From Paenibacillus sp. 32352 (GTDB taxonomy: Bacteria; Bacillota; Bacilli; Paenibacillales; NBRC-103111), in the NCBI RefSeq assembly GCF_002042965.1, contig NZ_MZNT01000004.1, positions 1 through 64,000 on the forward strand: a DNA stretch of 64,000 nt, written 5' to 3'. The notes beneath the pieces were generated by a model. The model was not told where the DNA came from, made no database searches, and saw only the letters and a program-made list of their open reading frames with translations. Both the position numbers and the translations under genes were made by a program. Positions 1 to 7,186 of this stretch are shown in pieces. The stretch's first letter is position 1. Each line of letters begins with the position of its first letter.

Positions 1-82
1 TCCCCGAAGGGACCGCTCGACTTGCATGTATTAGGCACGCCGCCAGCGTTCGTCCTGAGCCAGGATCAAACTCTCCAATAAA
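1..82 (-). rRNA. 16S ribosomal RNA, 5' end (partial)
   Basis: Read on the minus strand, the segment starts with TTTATTGGAGAGTTTGATCC followed by the universal 27F region, then the GACGAACGCTGGCGG block and the GCCTAATACATGCAAG block that open bacterial 16S rRNA. The gene runs off the left edge inside variable region V1, whose hairpin ends in CCCTTCGGGG. The 5' end is placed at 82 by analogy with B. subtilis 16S, which begins UUUAUCGGAGAG. Too little of the gene is present to identify the genus, but the sequence fits Bacillales. Transcription runs leftward, out of the window. Confidence 0.97.
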
Positions 83-362
83 GTGTTCCTCCCCAAAAAG
101 TGAAGCGAAGCTGCCGAAGCATATTCCGTCCGCATCAAGCCTTAGCTTGATCGGCGTCTAAACATTCTGTGAATTATATCAGTGTGTTTAGACATTACTT
201 TTCGGGGACCCCATAACGACTATGAGGCAAATTATCAGAGCTTGTCTTAAGCTCAAAATTCAATGCTAGCGAGAATTTTCATTCTCATTAAAACATTCAC
301 TCGTTGTTCAGTTTTCAAAGGACAATTTTCCTGTTCCAATCGTGTTTTTCCTTTCAACGACC
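83..362 (-). other. rRNA operon leader with boxA-like antitermination site and processing stems
   Basis: This roughly 280-nt gene-free stretch lies between the proposed rrn promoter and the 16S 5' end. On the minus strand it holds CCTTTGAAAACTGAACAA (about 303-324), which resembles the boxA-type rRNA antitermination leader found before Bacillales rRNA genes. It also has a 9-bp perfect inverted repeat (GTCTAAACA at 185-193 with its complement at 156-164) and a short GATCAAGC/GCTTGAT hairpin around 132-152. Such stems usually belong to the pre-16S processing helix. The small ORFs here have no Shine-Dalgarno site and are taken as chance. Confidence 0.7.
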
Positions 363-370
363 GGAATTTA

Positions 371-400
371 AATATATCACATTTGCCTACACAATTGCAA
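371..400 (-). promoter_or_regulatory. Candidate sigma-A promoter of the rRNA operon
   Basis: On the minus strand TTGCAA (395-400) is followed after 18 bp by TATATT (371-376). This would start an approximately 280-nt leader before 16S. The -35 box is not optimal, and tandem rrn promoters are usual in Bacillales, so a second promoter may lie between 400 and 500, where AT-rich sequence continues. The position is inferred only from consensus matching. Confidence 0.4.
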
Positions 401-589
401 GCTTTTATTAAAGCCAAAATTATGAAATCAAATCGTTTGAAAAATAATGTTACAAAGACATTTACACAATATATCACGAATCAAATAGTATAGCAAAGGA
501 ATTTATTACAAACCAATCATTCATACCATCTCAGGATGAACTGTATAGTTTGGGTCACAATATTAATAAAAACGGAGGTATCTTAATTG

Positions 590-754
590 ATGAACTCACA
601 ATTTTCAGTAGCACATTTAACACCTGAGGTGTTAACCCAGATTCAGCAATTAGAAAAAAAGCTTCGTACTGACGTTAACAAGAACATTGTGCTGATAGCC
701 TATACGGATCACAACTCGGGGAATCCAAAACCCGCTTCGGCCCCAAACCCATAA
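590..754 (+). CDS. Small conserved-looking protein of unknown function (54 aa)
   Basis: The reading frame starts at an ATG with a strong Shine-Dalgarno site (CGGAGGT, 8-12 nt upstream) and encodes 54 residues. The N-terminal half (AHLTPEVLTQIQQLEKKLR) looks like an amphipathic helix. It is followed by a hydrophobic strand (KNIVLIAYT) and a Pro/Ala/Asn-rich tail. There is no signal peptide and no cysteine. It is divergent from the rRNA operon and convergent with gerPE, and its stop lies only 7 bp before a terminator that serves both directions. I do not recognise the family. The ribosome-binding site and tight terminator support a real gene. Confidence 0.75.
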   Translation: MNSQFSVAHLTPEVLTQIQQLEKKLRTDVNKNIVLIAYTDHNSGNPKPASAPNP

Positions 755-760
755 AAATAG

Positions 761-790
761 AAAGGTTGTCACCCGTTGACAACCTTTTTA
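761..790. terminator. Bidirectional intrinsic terminator between the 54-aa ORF and gerPE
   Basis: The hairpin AAAGGTTGTCA (761-771) / TGACAACCTTT (777-787) has a 5-nt loop. It is followed by T residues on the plus strand and by T-rich sequence on the minus strand. It can therefore end both the plus-strand small gene and the gerP operon arriving from the right. Confidence 0.85.
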
Positions 791-794
791 TTCT

Positions 795-1214
795 TTACTC
801 TAATGTATCGTTATCCGGCTGTCCCTCTTCTTCAGTAGCCTTGGGACGAGCTCTTGTAATGAACTGGCGAAATTCCTTGACTCGTGCTTCCGACTCGATA
901 ATTTCATTCCTTCCGGCCTGAAAAACCGACGACCCGGCAATACCGATGATTCTTACAGAGCGTACTTTAATTACGCTACAATCATTGTTTACTTTCATAG
1001 AGAGCGAATCCCCGTTAGCTGGTAAAGGGATAGGCCTTGAGTAAACCGGATAATTCGTAAAATTACCTTCGTTCCCCAGATATGTGGGAACTTGTCTTAC
1101 CACGGTCATGACTTTTGATACAGGATTAATGCTTCGATTATCTCCGGCTTGCAGTATGGATGCTTCCGATAAATTATATACATCGATAAAACCAACTACG
1201 GACCATCTGCTCAT
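795..1214 (-). CDS. gerPE: Spore germination protein GerPE
   Basis: This 139-residue protein has the GerPE pattern: an N-terminal strand with the EASILQAGD motif, a central segment with YSRPIPLP, and a second SSVFQAGR repeat of the type shared among GerP proteins. GerP proteins are made in the mother cell and help germinants pass the spore coat. The ATG overlaps the gerPD stop codon by 4 nt (ATGA), so translation is probably coupled. It is the last gene of the operon; a terminator follows 5 bp after the stop and no gerPF is found downstream. Confidence 0.9.
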   Translation of the reverse strand: MSRWSVVGFIDVYNLSEASILQAGDNRSINPVSKVMTVVRQVPTYLGNEGNFTNYPVYSRPIPLPANGDSLSMKVNNDCSVIKVRSVRIIGIAGSSVFQAGRNEIIESEARVKEFRQFITRARPKATEEEGQPDNDTLE

Positions 1215-1390
1215 GCTTCGGCAGCTAATGGAAGAAGCGGCCCAACCGTAACCGATTCCGGAGGAGAGTCCGAAATAGATGAAAGAATAATTTGTTCCGT
1301 ATCCCCAATCAAAAAGACCGATGACACGGATACCCCTGTTACTTTGATATCACCAACACACAATTCGTGATTAGTAACCTGAAAATTCAT
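1211..1390 (-). CDS. gerPD: Spore germination protein GerPD (59 aa)
   Basis: On the minus strand a 59-residue frame starts at ATG 1390 and ends with TGA at 1211. It contains the GerPD signature GVSVSSVFLIGD and a C-terminal PPESVTVGPLLPL segment. Its length matches the family (about 58 residues). Both ends overlap neighbouring genes by 4 nt (ATGA at gerPC/gerPD and at gerPD/gerPE), the compact arrangement expected inside a gerP operon. The gene is short and easily missed by length cut-offs. Confidence 0.92.
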   Translation of the reverse strand: MNFQVTNHELCVGDIKVTGVSVSSVFLIGDTEQIILSSISDSPPESVTVGPLLPLAAEA

Positions 1391-2010
1391 TTTTTACTCA
1401 CATCCTTCTTCTTTAGTTTATTGAAATAAAGATCTACTGCTTTTTGAATATCTGTTTTCGTTCTAAACAAAACGGAGTCTTGAATAGAAGACAATTGATC
1501 CTTGGTAGCTCCTGGTTCCATTTGTTGAAAGTAGTACATCATTCTTTCTCTCATCTGTCTTTTTAAATCATCCAAAATCAGCATTCGATGCCAAGGGTCT
1601 AATTGGAATTCCGAGTCTTGCTCGAACTGATCTATTTGCTGTGGAACGTCTTTATCGAGATACTGCTCTAGCTCCCTCTGTACGGATTCCTGTAGTTCAG
1701 AAGTCGGTTGCGCCGGTACCTCCGACGGCTCATCCATTTGCTGATCTGAATTATTGCCTACAGCCATCTCATCTAATGATTGGGGAGTAATACCGATGTT
1801 TAAAGTACCGTCCAGCTTTTCAACTTTTAACTGATCAAATTTATATTCAATTCTATCGATATGAACCCTTTTCTGATCCTTTAAGGCGTTTAGTTCCTGC
1901 TTCACCGATTCAAGCGTTTTTTCCAACTCTGCCACTTTCTCGGCGTGAGCCAGGACATAATGATGCAAATTTTGAAAGTACTGGCTCCATTGCCACCCAT
2001 TATACATCAT
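1387..2010 (-). CDS. gerPC: Spore germination protein GerPC
   Basis: The chosen start is the ATG at 2010, giving 207 residues, because AAGGAGGTG lies 7-8 nt upstream. A longer frame to 2091 would overlap gerPB more deeply and has no ribosome-binding site. The product begins with a Trp/Tyr/Gln-rich segment (MYNGWQWSQYFQNL), continues with a coiled coil (AEKVAELEKTLESVKQEL) and ends in a charged, Lys-rich tail (KKKDVSKK). This is the usual GerPC build. It is probably a coat-associated protein needed for germinant permeability. Its TGA overlaps the gerPD start. Confidence 0.9.
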   Translation of the reverse strand: MMYNGWQWSQYFQNLHHYVLAHAEKVAELEKTLESVKQELNALKDQKRVHIDRIEYKFDQLKVEKLDGTLNIGITPQSLDEMAVGNNSDQQMDEPSEVPAQPTSELQESVQRELEQYLDKDVPQQIDQFEQDSEFQLDPWHRMLILDDLKRQMRERMMYYFQQMEPGATKDQLSSIQDSVLFRTKTDIQKAVDLYFNKLKKKDVSKK

Positions 2011-2065
2011 ACCAACACCTCCTTCCTCATTGTATGCAAAGGATAGGAGATGGGTGTTAGCCCAG

Positions 2066-2278
2066 CTAATGAGGACTTGGTAATGGAACAAGGGATGGGG
2101 TCATTTCCTCCTCTGGTTTAACAGGAGGCTCTCCTTCCTCCTTAAATCCTCCCGTATTATACTGATTGGATAATGATTTGATCATTCCCGAGCTTCCGAT
2201 TTGAAGAACAGATGAATTCGTCACATTGTTCACTCGCAATTGATGGATGACAATATTTTGGTTAATGGTTAAATTCAT
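2066..2278 (-). CDS. gerPB: Spore germination protein GerPB
   Basis: The 70-residue product carries the GerPB core: the N-terminal INQNIVIHQLRV strand, the NSSVLQIGSSG motif and a Gly/Pro/Glu-rich C-terminal part. The start codon shares one base with the gerPA stop (TGATG), and the 3' end overlaps the extended reading frame of gerPC. It is second in the gerP operon, and its role in coat permeability follows from the family. Confidence 0.9.
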   Translation of the reverse strand: MNLTINQNIVIHQLRVNNVTNSSVLQIGSSGMIKSLSNQYNTGGFKEEGEPPVKPEEEMTPSLVPLPSPH

Positions 2279-2514
2279 CAGACGACACCCCTGTTCCCCA
2301 AATTCGTTTGAGTAGAATCAGCCACATCATTATCATTTGTATTCGTACTGCTAATGCCAACTCCGGTTACTGGAAAATCACCTGTATTGAATGACCCTCC
2401 CCCGGCAAACGTTTTAGAATTGCTTTCCGGCGCTAACTGAACCGCATCCCCTATATGCACAATCGAGCCGTTGTCAATGGATAATATTTTTATATTACCA
2501 ACAATGGAAGGCAT
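2278..2514 (-). CDS. gerPA: Spore germination protein GerPA (GerPA/GerPF family)
   Basis: The 78-residue first gene of the operon has the GerPA/GerPF pattern: MPSIVGNIKI, then GSIVHIGDAVQLAPESNSKT, then AGGGSFNTGDF. The two families are paralogous; the first position in the operon favours gerPA, although the FAGGGSFNTGD motif is also close to GerPF. The AAAGGAG site lies 7 nt upstream of the ATG. A sigma-K-type promoter is found at 2542-2569. If this protein also does the job of GerPF, that would explain the lack of a sixth gene. Confidence 0.85.
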   Translation of the reverse strand: MPSIVGNIKILSIDNGSIVHIGDAVQLAPESNSKTFAGGGSFNTGDFPVTGVGISSTNTNDNDVADSTQTNLGNRGVV

Positions 2515-2541
2515 AGGCGTACTCCTTTGTTCTTCTTGCTA

Positions 2542-2569
2542 CATAGTATGATGATAAGTGCCCAGTGGT
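2542..2569 (-). promoter_or_regulatory. Sigma-K-type promoter of the gerP operon
   Basis: On the minus strand ACC (2567-2569) is followed by exactly 16 bp and CATACTATG (2542-2550). This is close to the sigma-K consensus AC-N16-CATAnnnTA. It places the transcription start about 20 bp before the gerPA Shine-Dalgarno site. gerP is known to be sigma-K dependent in B. subtilis. The same ACC-N16-CATAnnnTG layout recurs before dpaA. Confidence 0.7.
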
Positions 2570-2595
2570 ACATAAGGATTGAATAGTTCTTTAGT

Positions 2596-2626
2596 GTATC
2601 ATGACGGCCCGGGATTTCATATAATG
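2596..2626 (+). promoter_or_regulatory. Weak sporulation-type promoter candidate for the Hsp20-like gene
   Basis: The -10-like box CATATAATG (2618-2626) lies 35 bp before the start of the Hsp20-like gene. A partial -35-like GTATCAT is found 15 bp upstream. The -10 fits sigma-E or sigma-K boxes well but the -35 fits poorly, so the sigma factor cannot be assigned. The neighbourhood (gerP, L,D-transpeptidase) makes sporulation expression plausible. Confidence 0.3.
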
Positions 2627-2660
2627 TGTTGAACTTCTAGGCGAAAGGAGGAGATTCCAG

Positions 2661-3113
2661 ATGAGCCGCACCAATAACAACCAATCCCGCTGGGAAGCCA
2701 TTGAATCCTTACTTGGAATGAAGCTGCCTGGTTTGCCTTCTGATAAGCATTTGGAGATGTGGAAAGATACTTCTTGGGTAGAGGATTACGTTAAGCAAAT
2801 ATTGGAGAAAAGTCTTCCGAAGACGAGCACGTTGAAAAAAGCAGCCAATAACCCATCTGAAATATTCGAAACGCATCATTTTATCATTGTAAAAATGAAA
2901 ATGGCGGACAACGCCAACCCTATTGTCAAAATCAGAACAGATCAAGTGAAGGTAGACGGGATCTCAGGTAATAATCCTCAAATCATCCGTCTCCCATGTC
3001 ATATTGATCCGCGTGGCAGCAGAGCTTCCTATAAAGATGGGATTTTACAAATCAAAATGCGCAAGAAGAAAATAGATCAGACTTATCGCGAAATTTCTGT
3101 AAGATACTTATAG
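2661..3113 (+). CDS. Hsp20/alpha-crystallin-like protein, possibly spore-associated
   Basis: The 150-residue protein has a helical N-terminal part and a C-terminal beta-rich half ([41 protein letters not shown]). This resembles the alpha-crystallin domain, whose last strands typically read A-x-x-x-n-G-v-L. A strong AAAGGAGGAG site precedes the ATG. It resembles the Hsp20-type proteins found near spore genes, such as the GerT-like proteins of Bacillus, but that parallel is an inference. It probably forms an operon with the downstream L,D-transpeptidase (34-bp gap). The HSP20 fold is only moderately certain, as no IxI motif is seen at the C-terminus. Confidence 0.8.
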   Translation: MSRTNNNQSRWEAIESLLGMKLPGLPSDKHLEMWKDTSWVEDYVKQILEKSLPKTSTLKKAANNPSEIFETHHFIIVKMKMADNANPIVKIRTDQVKVDGISGNNPQIIRLPCHIDPRGSRASYKDGILQIKMRKKKIDQTYREISVRYL

Positions 3114-3147
3114 TACGGTCGCGAGAAAGCTTAGGGAGTTATGCCTG

Positions 3148-3480
3148 ATGTACCAAATTGTAATTGTGTTATCGGAACGCAAGCTTCATCTATTGAAGGA
3201 TAACATTGTCATTCACAGCTACCCTATAGGTATCGGTAAGGAATTGACCAAGACACCGGAAGGAATTTATACGATAATAAATAAAGCCCCCAATCCGGGC
3301 GGGCCTTTCGGCGCTTTCTGGATGGGTTTGTCCCGCCCGCATTACGGTATACATGGCACTAACGACCCATCCTCTATAGGACACGAAGAATCTCATGGCT
3401 GTGTAAGGATGTATAATCAGGATGTGCTCGCCCTTGCAGCTGTTGTTCCTATTGGGACGCGAGTCATTATTCGAAAGTGA
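3148..3480 (+). CDS. Minimal L,D-transpeptidase (YkuD domain only)
   Basis: At 110 residues this is almost exactly one YkuD catalytic domain. It starts in the first strand ([17 protein letters not shown]) and carries the conserved YGIHGTN and SHGCVRM motifs, with the catalytic Cys and the active-site His visible. These enzymes crosslink peptidoglycan stem peptides or trim them. There is no signal peptide, transmembrane helix or LysM domain, so it would act inside the mother cell or forespore, or reach the cortex or coat by another route. A GGGAG site lies upstream. It is in the same direction as the Hsp20-like gene and probably co-transcribed with it. Confidence 0.9.
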   Translation: MYQIVIVLSERKLHLLKDNIVIHSYPIGIGKELTKTPEGIYTIINKAPNPGGPFGAFWMGLSRPHYGIHGTNDPSSIGHEESHGCVRMYNQDVLALAAVVPIGTRVIIRK

Positions 3481-3524
3481 CCGTACGGACAGCACCCAAC
3501 TTATCGAAATATATTTCATAATAC

Positions 3525-3561
3525 AAAAAACCACCTTGCCGCGTTGAAAGCAAAGTGGTTC
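3525..3561 (-). terminator. Intrinsic terminator of the miaB-ricA operon
   Basis: On the minus strand AACCACTTTGC pairs with GCAAGGTGGTT around a 10-nt loop, followed directly by a T run. It lies 12 bp after the ricA stop. Because the plus-strand L,D-transpeptidase gene converges here, it may also stop that transcript, but the T tract favours the minus strand. Confidence 0.85.
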
Positions 3562-3572
3562 TTCATTCTAAC

Positions 3573-4022
3573 TTATTTACCGGACTCTACGGTAATTTTG
3601 TCTGATACCGTATCCCGAATAACGGACATTACCAGCTGCAGCAAGTAATTGATGTCTTCCTGAGACTGGCGGAACTCGCTTACAATCGGAATGTTATCCA
3701 GCTGGTCCTGCAGCTCCTCAATTTCTTTCTCGATTTTTTCAACCATCTTTTTGTTCTCGAACGATTCAAACGCTACAATTTCTTTTTGTTTTTTCTTAAT
3801 AGCGCTGATTAAGGTTTGAATATGATCATTGGAGGAAATTTGTTCTTCTGCTTTTTGGAAAAACTGAACCTCATTGGATGTCGAAATCAATTCAGCCAGC
3901 TCTTTGGCTTTGGCCAGAATATCTTCACGAACGATCATTTCCGTATTGGTATAGCACTCCATTTGACTGCATTGCATATGATTGTGATCATGGTCATGAT
4001 CGTGATGATGTTGTCCCGACAT
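3573..4022 (-). CDS. ricA: RicA (YmcA), YlbF/YmcA-family regulator, with His-rich N-terminus
   Basis: The family domain spans about residues 29-149 (REDILAKAKELAELIS, VQFFQKAEEQISSND, IPIVSEFRQSQEDINYLLQLV). It aligns with B. subtilis YmcA, and the position just after miaB is the same as in that species. RicA acts with RicF and RicT in a complex that supports RNase Y-dependent mRNA maturation, competence, biofilm formation and sporulation. The first 28 residues are an extra segment with HHHDHDHDHNH and two cysteines (CSQMEC). The C-terminus ends DKITVESGK and has no cysteine. The ATG has a GAGGGG site about 11 nt upstream. The gene is 36 bp from miaB. Confidence 0.9.
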   Translation of the reverse strand: MSGQHHHDHDHDHNHMQCSQMECYTNTEMIVREDILAKAKELAELISTSNEVQFFQKAEEQISSNDHIQTLISAIKKKQKEIVAFESFENKKMVEKIEKEIEELQDQLDNIPIVSEFRQSQEDINYLLQLVMSVIRDTVSDKITVESGK

Positions 4023-4058
4023 TGCCGGTCACGCCCCTCAACATGTATATTTACTTTT

Positions 4059-5534
4059 TTATTGCGCAATAGCTTCCGGTACCCATTCCCCTTTGATATA
4101 CCAGGTTTGAGCATCCGTAATTTTGACAGGTACAATCTTACCTATCAGTTCCTTCGGTCCTGCCAAATGAACCAGCTTGTTCGTCCGTGTACGACCGGCA
4201 AGCACTTCCGCATTATTTTTACTTTCGCCTTCAACGAGAACATCCAGAAGCTGCCCCTTCATGCTTTCGTTGCTTTCCCTGCTGAACTCTGCCAATACGG
4301 CATTCAATCGGTACAACCGCTCTTTCTTAACCTGCATCGGTACATCATCCGCCATGTCAGCGGCAGGGGTACCTTCGCGCGGCGAATAAATAAACGTATA
4401 GGCGCTATCATATTTCACTCGTTTAACCAGGTCGAGCGTTTCCTCGAACTGTTCATCCGTCTCACCCGGAAAGCCGACAATAATATCTGTCGTTAAGCTT
4501 ACATCAGGAATAGCGGCTTTGATTTTGTCCACCAGGTTCAAATAGTGCTCACGAGTATACTTGCGGCTCATGCGCTTCAATATCTCATTGCTGCCCGATT
4601 GTACCGGCAAATGGATCTGTTCTACCAAATTCCCTTTTTTCGCAAGAACTTCGATCAAATGATCGTCAAAATCACGAGGATGCGACGTCGTAAACCGAAC
4701 GCGCGGGATGTCTATCTTGGAAATATCGTTCATCAAATCGCCGAAGCGATACTCGATATCGTCAAAATCCTTGCCATATGCATTCACGTTTTGCCCAAGC
4801 AGCATAATCTCCTGGAAGCCCTGTCTTGCCAGATCACGAACCTCAGCCAATACATCCTCCGGTCTGCGGCTCCGCTCTTTCCCGCGAGTGTAGGGAACAA
4901 TGCAGTACGTACAGAATTTGTCACAGCCATACATGATATTAACCCATGCTTTAATGCCTTCGCGCTTTTTAGGAAGATTCTCGACGATATCGCCTTCCTT
5001 GGACCATACCTCGATAACCATTTCTTTACTGAAAAAAGCTTCCTTCAGCAAATGCGGCAAACGATGGATGTTGTGAGTACCAAAAATCAGATCGACGAAA
5101 GCGTGCTTTTGCAAAATGCGGTTGACAACAGCCTCTTCCTGAGACATACAGCCGCATACTCCAAGGACTAGTGACGGCTTCTCAGCCTTAAGGTGCTTAA
5201 GGTGACCAAGCTCCCCGAATACTTTGTCTTCCGCGTTTTCACGTATGGCGCAAGTATTCAATAAGATAACGTCCGCCTGTCTGCGGTCAACCGTTGCTTT
5301 GTATCCCATTTGCTCGAGTAAACCCATAATGGTTTCAGTATCATGCTCGTTCATTTGACATCCGTAGGTTTGGATCAAATAATATTTATCTTGCCCAAAC
5401 TGCTTCATGTCTTCGGGGATATCAAAGTTATAATGAACCTTGATCTCTTCCTTCCCTCTTTTTTTCGCATCGGTCAAAGAAGGAGGTTGAAAATATATAG
5501 AATAATCTTTATCAGATTTGTTCTTCGTTGTCAT
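4059..5534 (-). CDS. miaB: tRNA-2-methylthio-N6-dimethylallyladenosine synthase MiaB
   Basis: This 491-residue radical-SAM methylthiotransferase adds the 2-methylthio group to i6A37 of tRNAs reading UNN codons. The N-terminal UPF0004 domain supplies cysteines at about 59, 95 and 129 ([26 protein letters not shown]) for one 4Fe-4S cluster. The radical-SAM motif CDKFCTYC at 204-211 binds the other. The C-terminal TRAM domain follows ([20 protein letters not shown]). AGGAGG lies 8 nt before the ATG. As in B. subtilis it is followed by ricA. Confidence 0.97.
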   Translation of the reverse strand: MTTKNKSDKDYSIYFQPPSLTDAKKRGKEEIKVHYNFDIPEDMKQFGQDKYYLIQTYGCQMNEHDTETIMGLLEQMGYKATVDRRQADVILLNTCAIRENAEDKVFGELGHLKHLKAEKPSLVLGVCGCMSQEEAVVNRILQKHAFVDLIFGTHNIHRLPHLLKEAFFSKEMVIEVWSKEGDIVENLPKKREGIKAWVNIMYGCDKFCTYCIVPYTRGKERSRRPEDVLAEVRDLARQGFQEIMLLGQNVNAYGKDFDDIEYRFGDLMNDISKIDIPRVRFTTSHPRDFDDHLIEVLAKKGNLVEQIHLPVQSGSNEILKRMSRKYTREHYLNLVDKIKAAIPDVSLTTDIIVGFPGETDEQFEETLDLVKRVKYDSAYTFIYSPREGTPAADMADDVPMQVKKERLYRLNAVLAEFSRESNESMKGQLLDVLVEGESKNNAEVLAGRTRTNKLVHLAGPKELIGKIVPVKITDAQTWYIKGEWVPEAIAQ

Positions 5535-5625
5535 TGCACGTTCCTCCTGAAATAAGCTGCAAACATCATACCTTTTATTATATCATTATTGCAGCATCAA
5601 TTTCAAAGAGAAAATCCTCTATCTG

Positions 5626-6195
5626 CTAGGACAATAGGGTGGCCATATCTCCCGTTTTTACACCGGCCGCATTAGCCTCATCCGTATCGATGTGCATATC
5701 TAACGCATATTGATCGGAAACCCGCGCCAATACATTTTCGAAAATAAGCGAACGCTCTCCTTCCACTCTAACCGTTAGCAGCTGCTTGTCCTTAATCCCC
5801 CAGTTTGCCGCATCGTCCGTATGGAAATGAATGTGGCGCGCAGCAACGATGACGCCTTCCGGAATATCAACTTGTCCGGCCGGACCGATAACGGTAATCC
5901 CCGGGGTTCCAGTAATGTTACCCGATTCCCTTACAGGAGGATTCAGACCCAATACAAAAGCGTCTGAACGCGATACCTCCAGCTGTGTCTTGCCTCTGGC
6001 AGGGCCTAATATTCTTACTTTATCAAATCTGCCCTTAGGACCAGCAACAGCCACCGTTTCAACCGCGGCATATTGTCCAGTCTGAGACAAATCTTTCAAA
6101 ATGTTTAACTGATACCCTTTTCCGAACAATTGTTCGATATGTTCAACCGACAAGTGAATATGTCTTGCCGAAACGCCAATAGGTACTTGTTTCAT
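5626..6195 (-). CDS. pduL: Phosphate propanoyltransferase, PduL type
   Basis: The product (189 residues from the ATG at 6195; an ATG at 6210 has no ribosome-binding site, while GGGGG precedes 6195) is a PduL-type phosphotransacylase. It shows the two repeated zinc-binding signatures: VSARHIHLS near the N-terminus and AARHIHFHTDD about 110 residues later. It also has RILGPARGKTQLEVSRSD and VRESGNITGTPG. The enzyme exchanges acyl-CoA and acyl phosphate (propionyl or acetyl). There is no encapsulation peptide and no shell gene nearby, so it is a cytosolic form. It lies between miaB and korB, with a terminator separating it from korB. Confidence 0.93.
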   Translation of the reverse strand: MKQVPIGVSARHIHLSVEHIEQLFGKGYQLNILKDLSQTGQYAAVETVAVAGPKGRFDKVRILGPARGKTQLEVSRSDAFVLGLNPPVRESGNITGTPGITVIGPAGQVDIPEGVIVAARHIHFHTDDAANWGIKDKQLLTVRVEGERSLIFENVLARVSDQYALDMHIDTDEANAAGVKTGDMATLLS

Positions 6196-6272
6196 AGCAA
6201 TAACCCCCATTGATTGGACTTATGTACGTATTCATTATTTGCTAACTCACCCTGATTATAACGTACAGTAGT

Positions 6273-6305
6273 AAAAAAAGCATACGGCGATGCCGCATGC
6301 TTTCT
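6273..6305 (-). terminator. Intrinsic terminator after korB
   Basis: On the minus strand AAAGCATGCGGC pairs with GCCGTATGCTTT around a 3-nt loop, followed by a run of seven T. It lies about 15 bp after the korB stop and ends the korAB operon before pduL. Confidence 0.9.
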
Positions 6306-6319
6306 TAAAGTTCATAAAA

Positions 6320-7186
6320 TTATTTAAATTCTGCCATCAATTTCTCGAAATCTGCTTCCGAGATTTTGAGGTCTTGTTTAGCCAAAGCTTCTTGTTTAAA
6401 GCCAGAAACCAAGTTCTCATAGCTGTCTTTGCTTGTGTTTTGATAGATCAAGCCAGTAAGCAAGCCGTTGGTTTCCATGATTTTGGTCATAGCCATAACA
6501 CGGTTGCTTGGATCGTAGTCAGGAGTTTCTTCCAGATCCACGATGTTTTCTTTGAACCAGTCATAAGTGTTCACTTTGTTAAAAGTAACACATGGGCTGA
6601 ATACGTTGATAAAGGAGAAGCCTTTATGCTTCATACCTGCTTCGATCAAAGAAGTCAGCTGCTTCAAGTTGCTGGGGAACGATTGTGCAACAAAGGTTGC
6701 GCCAGCAGCCAAAGCTACTTCCAGCGGAGACAAGGCAGATTCGATGGAACCTGCAGGCGTACTTTTCGTTTTGAAGCCTTCAGCGCTTCGCGGCGAAGTT
6801 TGCCCTTTTGTCAAACCGTAGATTTGGTTATCCATAACGATGTAAGTAATGTCGATGTTACGACGGATAGCATGTACGGTATGACCCATACCGATCGCGA
6901 AGCCGTCGCCGTCACCGCCTGCAGCGATAACCGTCAATTCACGGTTGGCCATTTTCAGACCTTGTGCGATTGGGAGGGAACGACCGTGTACACCGTGGAA
7001 GCCATAGGCATTGATGTAACCGGAGATACGTCCGGAACAGCCGATACCGGAAACAACGCCCAATTGCTCAGGCTCCAACCCTACATTGGCAGCAGCTCTT
7101 TGGATAGCCGCTTGGATGGAGAAGTCTCCACACCCCGGACACCAGTTAGGTTTAATATTATTGCGAAAATCTTTTAACGTTGCCAT
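6320..7186 (-). CDS. korB: 2-oxoacid:ferredoxin oxidoreductase, beta subunit (KorB)
   Basis: The 288-residue subunit binds thiamine diphosphate. The motif NWCPGCGDF near the N-terminus and GDGDGFAIGMGH with the following NIDITYIVMDNQIYGLTKGQ form the TPP and Mg sites. With KorA it oxidatively decarboxylates a 2-oxoacid (2-oxoglutarate or pyruvate) to acyl-CoA, reducing ferredoxin. The ATG at 7186 is preferred over 7207 because AGGAG lies about 10 nt upstream. It overlaps the end of korA by 13 nt. No separate delta (4Fe-4S ferredoxin) subunit is encoded, as in other two-subunit enzymes. Confidence 0.95.
   Translation of the reverse strand: MATLKDFRNNIKPNWCPGCGDFSIQAAIQRAAANVGLEPEQLGVVSGIGCSGRISGYINAYGFHGVHGRSLPIAQGLKMANRELTVIAAGGDGDGFAIGMGHTVHAIRRNIDITYIVMDNQIYGLTKGQTSPRSAEGFKTKSTPAGSIESALSPLEVALAAGATFVAQSFPSNLKQLTSLIEAGMKHKGFSFINVFSPCVTFNKVNTYDWFKENIVDLEETPDYDPSNRVMAMTKIMETNGLLTGLIYQNTSKDSYENLVSGFKQEALAKQDLKISEADFEKLMAEFK

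Noticed and set aside
263..493. Overlapping ORFs on both strands in the rRNA leader region
   Set aside because: They have no Shine-Dalgarno site, lie in AT-rich leader sequence containing the boxA-like element, and show no protein-like composition.
1211..2514. Possibility that the small GerP-type frames are a degraded single gene
   Set aside because: Each frame has intact family motifs and overlapping start/stop codons typical of gerP operons, so they are separate functional genes.
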